Below, in pieces: positions 1-11,977 of a DNA stretch of 64,000 nt; the first letter of the stretch is position 1, and each line of letters opens with the position of its first letter. Location of the stretch: NCBI GenBank assembly GCA_022575985.1, contig JAKSXM010000007.1, forward strand, positions 17,548,501 to 17,612,500, read 5' to 3'. The translations under genes were made by a program, and so were the position numbers. Source of the DNA: Anagrus nilaparvatae (Eukaryota; Arthropoda; Insecta; Hymenoptera; Mymaridae). The notes below the pieces were generated by a model that saw nothing but the letters and a program-made list of their open reading frames with translations, was not told the DNA's origin and ran no database searches.

Positions 1-360
1 GAAATCCAAGCAAACTTAAAATATCTGTCAGACTAATATATATATATAACTTTAACTTTTAAGTTTAATTATTATTATTATATTTTATAATTCACCTAGC
101 ACATAATTAGCGTGTAACTCGCGCACTCACGTAGCAATTTACAACTTTATTTTGTATTTGCGCTTTTCGTACGCGTTTATATGTTCTATGAAGATATGCG
201 GTTGAATAATCACGATTTTGATGTTTTTTTTTGTGAAATGACAAGCATCAGTAATTCAATACTCAAAAGTTATAAGTAATGACCATTATATGTTGTAATT
301 AAAAATAACTACTAATCTTTCCTTAGGTATCGAGGTATAAAATAACGTAGAAAACTCGGT

Positions 361-453
361 GAAAATTTCGTATATGTGGCTCGGTGTGTATTGTAATCGA
401 CTTACGCCTGATGCGACCAACTTCACACACCTCAGTAATATACGAAATTCCCA
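361..453. repeat. Imperfect inverted repeat (about 93-nt hairpin)
   Basis: The left arm around 361-388 (core AATTTCGTATAT, then CGGTGTGTA) is complementary to the right arm around 423-453 (ACACACCTCAG, then ATATACGAAATT). A loop of about 34 nt with higher GC separates them. It could be a miniature transposon relic or a structured RNA. No target duplication was recognised. Confidence 0.45.
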
Positions 454-831
454 CCTAGATGTTTAATATTATATTATTATCTTAGTTTTGCTGACAAATC
501 TCATTTATTTACATATCCTCTAATTATAATTTTGTTAATATGGATTAACGTAGGTAAGTACGTAAGAGGAAAGCACAAGACTATTTGTCATGTACTACAA
601 ACATGTCGTTTCCTGAAAAAATAAGGATAACTTAATGAGATGTTTTCAGGCTGTTTACTGTTTTAATTGAATGCGAAGAAAGCTTTTAGCTGGATTTTAG
701 GTTAAACAAATTTATTTTCTAGAAATTCTATTTTATTAATTAACTACTCTTAAATTAATTATTTTGAATCAATTTAGGGAATATCACATTTTTTAAAAAA
801 AAAGTGTGATTATTATAAATCAATTTATTCG

Positions 832-968
832 TCTGGCGACATTTTTCCCAATCTTTTTTTACCAATGACTTTTTTCCAAGGATTTTTTCCCCATTTTTTT
901 GGAAAAAAGAATACGTTGGAAAAAAAAGGCTTTGGGAAAAATAATAGTTTGGGAAAAATGTGGCCAGA
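832..968. mobile_element. Short palindromic MITE-like element
   Basis: About 20-bp terminal inverted repeats are visible: TCTGGCGACATTTTTCCCAA at the left and its near-perfect complement at 949-968. The interior is made of TTTTTTCCAA/TTGGAAAAAA motifs that also pair with each other, so the whole 137 bp can fold as one hairpin. No clear target-site duplication was found. Confidence 0.5.
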
Positions 969-1080
969 TCATTATTATCTGCATCAGTACGCCTTTATTT
1001 CAGATTTACCATATATCTAATAATTATAATACTTTTAGCATAGCACTAAGTAGTAATAAATAATATCACGATGATTTATA

Positions 1081-1509
1081 CACTGTAAAAAGTAACTTTC
1101 TTATATTAACAAAAAAATTAGAACATTTCCGAAAAATTAGTAAATTTTCGAAAAAATTTGTAAATGTTCCAAAAAAAATCGTATAATTACTAAATTTAGT
1201 AAATTTACAAAAAATTCGAAAAATCTCGATTTTTTTTTTGTGAATTGCCATGAAAAATTGATAATTTACAATTTTTTTTCGAAAATTTACAAAAAATAGT
1301 TGTAAATTTCCGAAAAATAGTTGTGAATTTACAACTTTTTTCGTAAAATCACAAAAAAAAATCGAGAATTCTCGAGTTTTTCGATAATATACTAAATTTA
1401 GTAAACTTACAATTTCTATCGAATATTTACAAATTTTTTTGAAAATTCACTAATTTTTCGAAAAAATTCAATTTTTTTGGTAAATCTAAGAAAGTTACTT
1501 TTTACAGTG
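1081..1509. mobile_element. Palindromic MITE, family A copy 1 (TA target)
   Basis: The element starts CACTGTAAAAAGTAACTTTC and ends with its complement, AGTTACTTTTTACAGTG, flanked on both sides by TA. The 429-bp interior is low-complexity and self-complementary, built from degenerate units such as GTAAATTTACGAAAAATAG and AATTCTCGA. A related 385-bp copy lies at 53082-53466. TA duplication and short TIRs fit a Tc1/mariner-type non-autonomous element. The 61-codon minus-strand frame inside it is not a gene. Confidence 0.7.
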
Positions 1510-1511
1510 TA

Positions 1512-2867
1512 CATTTCTTTCAAATAAATACTGTAAAACTCGATTTAATAACGATCGAAGGCTTTTGTAGTGCTTGCAAAAATACTCTGACAATTTTACG
1601 TGTACCAAAAAATTTTTAATAATGGTGATTATACGATTAGGATTGAAAACAAAAATTATAAGAAAAAAATGTATATTTACATTAATATATTTAAATTATA
1701 ACACTGGATTATCTACTAATTGATATACTATGCATTTATTTTTAATATCTTTAAAAAGTTTACATTATTTTATATCAATTAATTAAATAAAATAAATTTA
1801 TAAATCTAAAAGTGAAATATTTAAATTAATTTGATATTTTAATTTTGTAAAAGATTATAATTTAAAGTATTGTAAAATAAAAGTTTTAATTAACATAAGT
1901 TTTAACGTCTTCTAGCATAAGAATATCATATTTACTCTTCTTTAGAATAGTTTATAGTTCGTTAATTAGTACTAATTGTAAATATAAGTCTTCATATATA
2001 TAAATATATATCCCAGAGGCACATAGGTATTTTTACATTAGCAGTAAGATAAACATTTTTATCCTTATATTAATTTTTTTACCATAATAGTTGGTCCTCA
2101 ACTGGATCTTAAAAAATTCTATTTTTCAAATTAACAGTATAAAGCTTTTAACTTAATTTTTGCATAAGAATGCTTTACGCTATTAAGGATAATATAAGGA
2201 TCTGTCAAAATTGGAATGACTAGACAATAATCTACTAATTAAAATTTTGACTGATCGTTATTATTGCCCTTGGTAAAAAATAGCTCATTTCTAACCGCTC
2301 ATATAGTAGAAATGTCCATTTTGCCAAATGCGAAGATTCACAAATCTAAAGCTTATGTCACCAAAGTCCTGTTATCGCATTTGGTAAAATAAAACTTTCT
2401 ATAAACAAAGTTATCAGAAAAAATTTTTATTTACAAAAAGCAATATTTTTTCTGGCCTTTCAAAGTTGGAATATAGTCATTATTTCTCGCTAGTTTCTAA
2501 AAAAATATTCTTAACTTTGTGTTAGATACGATTATCCGAAAAATAATTGTTAAAAAAAAGGAAAATTTTTCTATTTTCTACTTTTATTTTAAAATTTGAC
2601 ATTTTACAGGTTTTATAAAAAGCCAAATGTCCAAAGGGTTTATTTATTTAAATTTTAAAAAATTATGCATTTAAATTTTTTTATCTATACTAAATCAATA
2701 TTTGATATTAAAATTTAAAAACTAGTAGATTTGCGTACCATATTCTGTCATCGTAAAATTATTTATATTTCAATAAATTTTATTGAAAAATTATTTTTAT
2801 TCTCTTAAAACCTCTTTTAAAAATTTTGAATGAACTTTAATACATTAAAACATTTATTGATTTAAAA
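1512..2867. other. AT-rich stretch without a recognised gene
   Basis: No coding or RNA gene is supported. A weak inverted repeat sits at about 2307-2402 (TTTTGCCAAATGCGA on the left, TCGCATTTGGTAAAA on the right, 40-60 nt apart) and may be a relic of a small MITE. Confidence 0.4.
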
Positions 2868-2869
2868 TA

Positions 2870-3192
2870 GGTCTGTTCTTTTTTCCCCAAAAAAGTTAAC
2901 CTGGAGCAAAACTGGGGTAAAACTAAAAAGAACGCGCGTTCTTTTTCATGGCGGTAATTCAAAAAGGAAAACGTTTTTTTGGGATAAAATTTTTTTACTA
3001 AAAATTAAATGTTAAAACATGTTTAATTTAGCTTTTTATCGATAGCAGTAAATAATCTATTATTTAAAATAAAAAAAATTAATAAAAATTTTTTAAAAAT
3101 ACAATCTAACCTACAAAATGTTTAAAATGAGCGCGCATTTATTTTCTCTGTTTAACTCCAGTTCTACTTTTTTGGGATAAAAAGAACAGACC
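2870..3192. mobile_element. TIR element (MITE) with TA target duplication
   Basis: The ends are GGTCTGTTCTTTTTTCCCC and the complement of GGTCTGTTCTTTTTATCCC, with similarity continuing for about 35 bp (CCAAAAAAGT, CTGGAG). TA flanks both ends (2868-2869 and 3193-3194). At 323 bp with no coding capacity, it is a non-autonomous DNA transposon, probably of Tc1/mariner type. Confidence 0.65.
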
Positions 3193-3623
3193 TAATAAAT
3201 TTCAAATATTTATATTACAGATAATCAATTATTCATATATTTCTAGATAAAAACCGTTTACAGTTTATAAAAATTTTTTTAAAAAAGAAATCCGATTAAT
3301 TATTTCTGCAAGCAGTTTTTTAAATAAAGTTAAGGAATTTGAATTTTCTGGTTTGTTACTTAAATCAATACAAGAATCTTCTGATTAAAGCATATTCTCG
3401 TGACATGTACTATTTATTTATACAGCAATAATTATTACGTAACATAAGCTAAGACTTAGTTGCGGTTACAAACAACTGTTTGTATATTTTATAGAAATTC
3501 CTATTCCTGATCAAATTCTCTTAATCTACACTAAAAATGTATTTATAGAAACGTAAGGAAATATTAAAAAAAATTTTTTTGCTTATTTAGAATATGCACA
3601 CAATAATATGACGAGAACTAAAA

Positions 3624-3844
3624 TAGTATATTAAGTATTAAGGGCGTAAAAGTTTTGGTCCATTTTTTTTGTCATCCTGGTCGTAAAACTTTATAAAACA
3701 CAGAATTGTCTGCACTGGACCTATGCCATGCAAAAAATATCGTAAGCACCACGGGAAAAAAACTGCTGATACCAACGTGTCAAATTTTACCGTTACTGAT
3801 GATGCTAAAACCAAAACTTTTGCTTCCTTGATACTTAATATACT
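3624..3844. mobile_element. Small TIR element (MITE)
   Basis: About 35-bp imperfect terminal inverted repeats are visible: TAGTATATTAAGTATTAAGG, continuing to AAAAGTTTTGGT, at the left and its complement at 3811-3844. There are only a few mismatches. The 221-bp element has no coding capacity. Confidence 0.55.
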
Positions 3845-5366
3845 ATTGAAAAAAGATTAAAAATTTTTTAACTTATTGAAATCGTTTCAAGTCATTGGAA
3901 TAAAACAACTCTTTATCAAGGATATAAAAATTTCAATTTTTCGGGATCTAAAGGAACTCCACAGAATCTGCTATTTTTGTTATAATTTTAATATGTTAGA
4001 TAAATTGAAAAAAAAAAGAATAAATTAAGATTTTTTTATCATACATCATTATTATTATTTATTTATGCATAAAAAAATTTTACCTGTACCGCAGAGACAT
4101 GATAAATAAAAGCCTCTCTTTTATTCAATAACAATAGGCAGTGAACAATGAAAATTTAATATGATGTGCATAAAAAATGTTGAAAAAAAACATTCTTATT
4201 GTTAGTACGAAATATAGGTATATACAATAATTGGTAAAAGTCCTTAAATATCTATACATACTTATTACATATTTTATAAAATGGAAATGCCTTATATATA
4301 TACTAAAAGCAAACTGTATATTTATAGAAAGCACCTGACATTGCTTTGGTTTTATGAATATGTACGTGGTTAGTATATACTCTTTGGTTTTGAAAATACT
4401 GTATTTATATCTATATAAGTATGCATAAACACGATTTTGTGTTCAGTTTCAATGCTCATATCAATTTATGTCAACAGAAAATGACTGCATTTATATGCCA
4501 AGTTACACATTTATATATCCTATTTAAATAATAGATTCTATACACACACACACACATATATATATATATATGTATAAATATATATATATGTTTAATATTC
4601 AATGATATATACAATTATGAAATTACATAATATTTTAGTCTGTCATTAAAAAAAAAAAAAGTTTTTTTTTACCCTACGGGTAAGTGAAAATAAGTTTCTT
4701 AAAAGCATAACTCACATTAATAAGTACATGTAAAATACATAAAAAAATTCAGCTTGTTTAGTTTAATTTAACAATAAATTTAACGTTTGGTTCATCTATA
4801 ATATGTGAAAAACATTGCAGTACATTTACTAACGGTAATTTGCACCATTTTTCACATAGCTGATATTAACAATTTATTATATTAGTTGCATCGTAGCGCA
4901 AAAATTCTTTAAAAGAAAAAAAGAACGAAGGAAAAATAAAAGATTTTTGAAATATTTTTCTTTTACCCAGTTTTAAAATCTCTGTTAAGATTGTTGCTAT
5001 TATGGTGAAAGTAAATTGGCCTATCTTTTTATTTAAAGATTTGGGAGGGTAATCACGGTTTGAGTTGCTACTGTCAATATATCCCGTCTTCAAAAGTAGA
5101 GAATTTAAATTGGAATTGTATATAACTCCACGTCACGGATAGAACAAAGATTTTTAGTAAAATACCCTCCTACGTCATAATGACGGTGTTTGGTATAAAG
5201 CAAGGCTTCAATTTATTTATTTAATTTTAACTTATTTATTTAAATTTAATTTATTTATTCAACTATAATTTATTTATTTAACTTTAATTTATTTATTTAA
5301 CAAATTGATTTAGTTATAAAATCTTATTTACAATAAATGTTGATATTATAAGTGGACAGTATTAAT
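3845..5366. other. AT-rich stretch with simple repeats
   Basis: No gene is supported. A CA/TA microsatellite lies at about 4541-4591 and an ATTTATTTAA-type minisatellite at about 5205-5300. The short minus-strand reading frames here (4125-4334, 4866-5093) have no recognisable domain and no splice or start context, and I treat them as chance. Confidence 0.4.
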
Positions 5367-5370
5367 TTAA

Positions 5371-6092
5371 GGCCGGCACTTCCTTTACAAGGGAAAAAAA
5401 AAGGGATTTTGTAATAATTTTTTCGGGTAGAAATAATAATCACAGAGACTTAAAATTTTTTTTAACTGAAAGATAATTTATTTAAAAGTACATTTTTTTT
5501 TTTGAAAATACAAAATGGCAGCCGTAGTAACTGCTCTCGCGAAAGACCTTTTTTTTTTTGTGTACATTCTAGCCCCCGCCAGGATCATCGGAAACAATTT
5601 TTTTTTTTTTTATTCGTGTAAATACCTTCGATATGAATGAGGCAGAATTTTTAATTTTTACTTATTTAAAAAATTATTCACTTTAGAAAAAAAAAAGTCA
5701 AATTTTTCGTTTTTTTTTTTTTTTTTTTGCTAATAAAAATTTTTTGAAAACCTATTTTGAAAATCCCTTTCATTCATATCGAAGCAAATGTTATTATAAA
5801 CTTATATATAAATTTTGGTGATGATTGGTTGAGTAGATTTTAAGTAATCGTGTACACAAACTCATAAAACGTTGTTTCGAGAAAAACGCGTTTAAAGTTT
5901 TTTGAAGTAAAATATAGATGATATAATCCTTGAATATCTTTATCTCGCGCGACCCTCTATAAAAACATATAACTCGGTAAATAATAAAGATATTGATCTG
6001 AAATTTTTTGTGTATATTTTTGAAATGTTTTTCAAGAATTTAAAAAAAAAAAAAAAATTCGTTTTTTTTTGGTTCTAGAGGAAGTGCCGGCC
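5371..6092. mobile_element. TTAA-flanked TIR element (722 bp)
   Basis: The terminal inverted repeats GGCCGGCACTTCC and its complement are immediately flanked by TTAA on both sides (5367-5370 and 6093-6096). TTAA duplication is characteristic of piggyBac-type transposition, and this is a non-autonomous candidate. The interior holds long A/T runs and a few GC-richer islands (around 5570-5590 and 5940-5955) but no transposase frame. Confidence 0.65.
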
Positions 6093-6096
6093 TTAA

Positions 6097-6563
6097 GTAC
6101 GAACTGGGCGGTTTTATGATTACCAGTTGCATCTGTTTAGTAAAAGCACTGGGATTGAACTGATTTGAATGGCAAAAGGATGGGCTATTTAAATGGTTTA
6201 TTTAGCGGTTTGGTCTTCTTTAAATTTCCAAATGATGTAATCTTTGAAATAAAAAGCTATGACGTAAAAAAAGGGGAACCTGGAATGGCCCAAAATTATG
6301 AAATGGTATGTGGTAATCGTGATATCTATAAGAGCAATAGAGTTACATCATACAAAATAATTTTTAGCTACTATATATGCTACTATATATGGCTTAGAAG
6401 AGGCAATTAAATAGAAATTTTTAAAATGAAGGTTGAAATAATAAAAAATTGACGTAACGGGATCATAAAATTTTGCAACATGATATTTGCCATAAGATTA
6501 TTAATAGTCCAGAGTATTCCAAAAATTTTAAACGTCCCAATAGTTTAAAGTGTTCCGAAAGTC
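6097..6563. other. Short spacer between two TTAA elements
   Basis: An 81-codon plus-strand frame (6165-6410) is present but resembles nothing I know. It lacks splice or promoter context and is probably chance. Nothing else was recognised. Confidence 0.35.
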
Positions 6564-6567
6564 TTAA

Positions 6568-7305
6568 GGTACCAAGCCAGTGAAATGTGGTGTTTTTTAA
6601 TGATTTTTTTAAAATTATTTTACTTAAAAAGTATATTTATTGGAGCTTTAAAAATTTACATAGTATTTTATGAAGGTTCAAACAATACAAAAAAAATTTT
6701 TTTTTTCAATGCCCACTATTTGGCTTTAATATAGGTGGCGTTGAAGTTGCGCCTAAAAAAAAAATCTTGCTCCACTGCCGACAGATAATCTTCGGATTGG
6801 ATCATCTAAAAAAAAAAAAAAAAAAAAAAAAAATCCATAATTAGTAAAGTGTCTTACATGACAATTAACCAGAAAAATAAAAAAAATGCAAAAGGAAAAA
6901 TTTTTACAAGTGTTTTTAAAAAAGAAGTGAAAATGGACCACGTTTTTTGACCTTTCTCCCATAAAAAGAGAGTTAAATTTTAAAAAATTGTTTATTTTTC
7001 TGGTTAATTGGCATACACAACTAGTAAATAAACAAAACAAAACCACTTTTTTCCAAATCGGTCAAGCCAATCCCGAGATTATCTGCCGGCAGTGTGAAAA
7101 AAAGTAGTTTCGAGTAAATCGAGTTTAAAGTTTTGTATACCTGCAGTGAGGTACGGTCACGCGCTCCTTAATCCCGTTATTTATAGCACTTAGAATTTGA
7201 ATTTTGAAAAAATATTTTAACACGATATTTTTGAATATATTTAACATCGATTAAAAAAAAAAAAAATTTTTGGATATCTAGAAAAAATTTCACTGGCTTG
7301 GTACC
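6568..7305. mobile_element. TTAA-flanked TIR element (738 bp)
   Basis: Nineteen-bp terminal inverted repeats (GGTACCAAGCCAGTGAAAT and complement) are flanked by TTAA at 6564-6567 and 7306-7309. The internal sequence contains an inverted pair around GCCGACAGATAATCT (6778-6792) and AGATTATCTGCCGGCAG (7077-7093). Size and target preference match the element at 5371-6092, but the ends differ, so this is a second piggyBac-like non-autonomous family. The 97-codon minus frame inside it is not a gene. Confidence 0.65.
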
Positions 7306-7561
7306 TTAAAGTATCCCCATAATTTTACCCCTATCGAAGCAGCGGTTATAATTTACCAATGTAAAGAAATAAAGATTTTTTGTTTTATACTTTTTTTTTA
7401 ATTTTCGCCAAAAAGTATAAAGTTCATATACTTGTTGTCGAACATCATAATTTTTGGTGAATATTAACCAAAAAGTATTAACTTTATACCATGATTTCGA
7501 ATTCATAAGGGATAGTTATTTCCTGAAGCCAAGGAGCGGAAGCAATAGAAAAATTCTTGGA

Positions 7562-8310
7562 TACCCACTAAACTCCAATAGGTAAAATTGTCCGTGCGAA
7601 TGGGTAAATCAGTTGTTTTACTCATTCACATTAGGTGAAATCAAGTAATTTATCCAATGCGCCGCCGAAAGATTAAATAAGACAGCATTTACTCATTACA
7701 ATAAGTAAAATAGTATAATTTACCTATCTGCTTAAATCCCGGAGAATTTAATTAGTTAAATAACCTTAAAATTATTATTTTTATATAAAATTACTGAAAA
7801 AAAATATATAATTAAAAGCAATAAATAAAAGAATTATGTATATACGCGTCTTTATGCAGTGTTTTAATTAAGTTTTATAGATTAAAAATTATATTCATTG
7901 TAAAATTATAAAATTTTAAATTAAAATCATAAATACTTATTTTTGTGTAATTAAACATCATTTTTAATCCAATTATAATTCATAGTTTTAAGAGTTTATC
8001 GGGTTTATATCAATAAAACATTAATTAAAATTAATTTATTAAATTAATTAAATGTCAACAAAATAAATGCAGTTTATTTTACCCTATCGCTTCTTATAAA
8101 CTTAACAACATTAAAATTTGTTTTTTTCGTTTTGATATTTTTTATTTTATTTGTTTTAGTAATTTTATATAAATTAATAATTTTAAGATTATTTAATAAG
8201 TTAAATCCTTCGCAATATAAGCCAATGGATAAATTATACTATTTTACTTATTGTAATGAGTAAATGCTGTCTCATTTACAGACAATTTTACATATTGAAG
8301 TTTAGTGGAT
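7562..8310. mobile_element. Long-TIR MITE
   Basis: The left end (ACCCACTAAACTCCAATAGG, then TAAAATTGTC) is complementary to the right end (8281-8310). A second matching block pairs about 7682-7735 with 8222-8275 (for example GCATTTACTCATTACAATAA). The left arm carries about 80 bp absent from the right. The AT-rich centre has no coding capacity. Confidence 0.55.
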
Positions 8311-8440
8311 AGGGGCGGAGTTTGAAATTTAGTCGATTTGAATAAGAGAATGGGTGAAATGAATTTTCATTTTAGACTTTTAATAATTCCAAATTCAAGA
8401 CTCTTATAAAAAACAGTAATTAAGTTAAAAAGCTCATAAT

Positions 8441-9590
8441 TTGAAAAACTTATATATTGTTAATGTAATTTTAGAAATAATATTTGTAAATACATATGCA
8501 GATTCTCTTAGCGCAATTGAAAGTCTTAATCACCCTTGTTTTAACGCGCAAACTAACCCACTTATTTTTTATATTAGAAAGAAAGTTCAGAAATTTAACA
8601 ATAGCGATACTTATATAAAAATGCTATGGGTCCCTCACACCAGGGGTTAACTGGAAATGAAAATGTTGACAAGCTGGCAAAATCGGCCATTAAATCCCAC
8701 TATAAAGTATATTCCACATACTGACCTAAGAAACCATATAGTGCAAAGAGAAAAGCTAACCTTAAAAATGTCCATAGAAGAGTTAGGATTGATTAAGGAT
8801 TGATTTTGAGTACTTTCATAATTCCTCATAGTAAATCGTGGTTTTTTAATAAAAATCTGAATCGTGATTTAATTACAACCATCAGCAGATTTCGATCAGG
8901 GCATTACAACTTAAATGAATCTTTGCATAAAATTAAAGTAGTCCCTGATCCTTCATGTTCATGTGTTTATCCAGTGGTAAACCTAACCATGTAATCTGGC
9001 AATGCCTACGCTTCGACCAAGAAAGAAAATCTCTTGTTTCCAAACTAATTCATTGTGGATATCAACTTCCCGTAGATATCACAGAATTCTTATCAAAACC
9101 TAACATAAAAATGAACAAGAAATAAACAAGATGGAAGAAATTTCTTGAAAATTAAAATATTTTCTTTTTCTTTTTACATTTTATGTTTAATCGTTAAATA
9201 TCTATGTCAATTTTATAATATCTATTTATAGAAATTTTGTCAATTTTATAAGACAATAATCGGCTACTCTTACCTCCCTCTTTATCTCCTCCCCTCTTCT
9301 TTATACTACGAGTCCCTTTAAATCTATTTACTACCTCCGTAAGAATGCTAAACCCTGTCCCTCTCCCCTATTGTCTTATGAAATTCATTTATTTTTCTTG
9401 CTAATTCTGTATATAATGTATATTATACTTTATACAAGTTATATTATATCAAAATATTTAGTCTTTATACTATTAAAATTATTATCATATTACACTGAGC
9501 ACACGCATTTTTCTGTAAACAATATGTAATTCTAAATTTTGTACAACCCTGCACGATAATCTACTTAATAAAAAAAAAAAAAAAAAAAAA
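8441..9590 (+). pseudogene. Degenerate I/Jockey-type LINE 3' end (RNase H tail)
   Basis: Fragments of the C-terminal part of a LINE ORF2 are readable in several frames. First comes an RNase H segment with YADSLSAIESLNH and WVPHTRG. After a frameshift near 8644 it continues with LTGNENVDKLAKSA, the usual last catalytic-Asp region. A C-terminal cysteine/histidine segment follows (RFRSGHYNLN, CSC, then HVIWQCLRFDQERK after another frameshift near 8990). About 450 bp of 3' UTR ends in a poly(A) tract at about 9569-9590. At least three frame disruptions make it a dead, 5'-truncated copy. The RNase H plus C-terminal knuckle fits the I/Jockey group; the exact clade is uncertain. Confidence 0.75.
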
Positions 9591-11633
9591 TGATGAGTCA
9601 TGTGAATGAATTTTTCAACAACTTTCAAATTAAAGTCAATTATATTACTTTATGATAATTAATTTTTGCTGGTTAGTAAGATTTGTTTAATCTGTAAGAT
9701 ATAATGTTCTATGCCAGTCTCTAATATGTTAAATTAAGGTAAATCAAATTTAGCTGCATAGCCTCAAAGAAGACTCGAATAAAAATCTTCATATAAAAAT
9801 AAAAAATACATATGCAGAAGATTCGTAGTATATATAACGCTAATCTGATTTAATTTTAACCTGTGATCTAAAGAATTTTTTCTTAAAACATAGGGTTTAT
9901 TAAAATTTTCCTCAAGAATAATTTTTTCTTATTTACTATTCACTTTGAAAATTTACTATCTTCATAGGAATGATCATGATAGTTAACTTATACATGTATA
10001 ATAGTACATCCCCTTATCATTTGTAGAATAAGAAACAAATATCTAAATACGTTTCTGAAATAAGTATAAAAGGCCTTTTATTTAATAATACATATAACGA
10101 TTGAAATTAGATACAATAGATATTACTTAATATACATATATTACATTTGATTGCAAATTCAATACTATGTACATAAAGGTAACAAAGATATAGATACACT
10201 CACACTACATGCTGCATGAAACTTCAAATGCATATACTTTCAATAATGCTGTGCTAAAGATTCTTTATTATAATAAATGCTATTCAAAAATATAGATTTC
10301 ATATAAAATATCTTTTATAACGTTTATTTGCAATAAATTATTAAAATATAGGTTTATATCAATAGCATTTGCAAAATAAAAAAATGTGGGAAAAAACTAC
10401 TCATTAGTGAATGATTTATTGTTTATTTATAAAATACACGAGGTTATATTAATTTGAATACAAATTTGAAATATGTAATTATGAAAAATTAAATAAAGAA
10501 TCTTAATTAAATTGCAATTCAAAGTATCAAAATAATTTCTTAATTAAAAAAAAAAAATTTATATGATTTTACTAAAACTATTTCAGCGTTATCAAAAAAT
10601 CAAAATACAGAATCCATTACTCTTTTAAATATTTTTTAAACAGTTTTGAGATTATATATAAGCTTGTTTTTAATGGGGTTTTGTATTTTTTATGGTACAA
10701 AATAATATTAAAATTTTAATGGCCATGACTTAGTAAACAGATATGTAATTATGTAATTCCTAATCATTACCATTAATATTGCTCATTTTTTGACAACAAT
10801 AGGTATTTGGTTTATTGGCTATAACTTTAAGAAAATGGCTATTTACGGGGTTTAAAAGGTGACACTAACTGAAAAAAATTATAACAACTGGAAGTAAAGT
10901 GAGTAAAGTGAGAAACCTGCATCGATATTTTTGAGATAGCCTAAAATCCTCTTTACAACATAGAACATTGGGTGTCTAGACCTTGAAGGCCTATTTGCAT
11001 AAACGGAGTTTTCAACATATTAATCTGATCCATAACCATTTAGAATTATTTCCTTGTCCCAAATATAATGAACTCCCCTTTTTAAGTTTCTAAATTAAAA
11101 TCCTTAAATAACTCGATTTTACTTTCCTTCCCCAAAACCCAATTGAAAATAATCAGGTTTATTCGTATATAATCTTAAAACTCGTAGAATTGCATATTAC
11201 GAGCCCATGTTCAGAAAAGTAAAGAATGTTCCATACCGCAAGTAAATTACCTTTTGGGGCAAAGCCGATTATGTTAAAGTGCGATTTTGGGCATTCTTTT
11301 ATTATGGACAAGGGTCGTATACGATTTTTTCACATCAGTTGGAAATACGTGATTTCTTGCAACTAAGATTTTTATATTTTTAATTTTTCGTAATTTTTAG
11401 TAATGTTTCGCCACTTAAAACTATGGATTTTTAAAAGTAAAATTTATTTGAAATTTAAAAATAATGCATGATAATAATAAATTATAAATTATAATAAAAA
11501 TTATTTAAAAAAAAAAAAAATTAATTAATATTTATTATAATTTATAATATAAATAAAACTTATTATGATTATTATTTTTTTTTTTTAATAATTAGGAAAA
11601 TTTTAATACGACAGCTTAATTATGTAAATAATG
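9591..11633. other. AT-rich stretch without a recognised gene
   Basis: No gene is supported. The only structured sequence is the dispersed repeat block at 11175-11370, listed separately, and self-complementary AT tracts around 11455-11620. Confidence 0.4.
11175..11370 (+). repeat. Dispersed repeat block shared with 25240-25445 and 36165-36350
   Basis: The block contains CAGAAAAGTAAAGAATG, then GTAAATTACCTT, GGCAAAGC and CATTCTTTTATTATGGAC in the same order as in the copies at 36165-36350 (plus) and inside the Helitron at 25128-25965 (minus). It is diverged, with no open frame left in this copy. Because the copy at 25 kb lies inside a Helitron, this may be a decayed Helitron internal segment. 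Confidence 0.55.
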
Positions 11634-11641
11634 ATCTCAAC

Positions 11642-11969
11642 GGATCTACTCGGAACCTACACATTTCGATCTTGCACATCTATTTTCTTACACATTTTAT
11701 TACACGAAAAAAATATTACACATTAAAAAAATTACCAAAATAAATCTTACACAAGTGTAGGAAAATTAATAATTAAATATTTTATATATTTTAATTATAA
11801 AACAATATGAAAATTATAAAAATATATAAAATATTTAATTATTAATTTTCCTACACTTGTGTAAGATTTATTTTGGTAATATTTTTAATGTGTAATATTT
11901 TTTTCATGTAATAAAATGTGTAAGAAAATAGATGTGCAAGATCAAAATGTGTAGGTTTCGAGTAGATCC
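11642..11969. mobile_element. hAT-type MITE with perfect 8-bp TSD
   Basis: The element is nearly a complete palindrome. Arms of about 145 bp start GGATCTACTCGGAACCTACA and end with the complementary sequence GTGTAGGTTTCGAGTAGATCC, around a centre near 11800. The flanks carry the exact 8-bp duplication ATCTCAAC (11634-11641 and 11970-11977). An 8-bp duplication is characteristic of hAT transposases. The 80-codon minus frame overlapping the right arm is not a gene. Confidence 0.75.
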
Positions 11970-11977
11970 ATCTCAAC

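Larger units (their letters stand above)
1..1078. other. AT-rich non-coding stretch with two small palindromes
   Basis: No gene is supported. Apart from the hairpin at 361-453 and the small inverted-repeat element at 832-968, both listed separately, this is low-complexity AT-rich DNA with no long reading frame, splice-flanked exon or RNA gene that I recognise. Confidence 0.5.
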
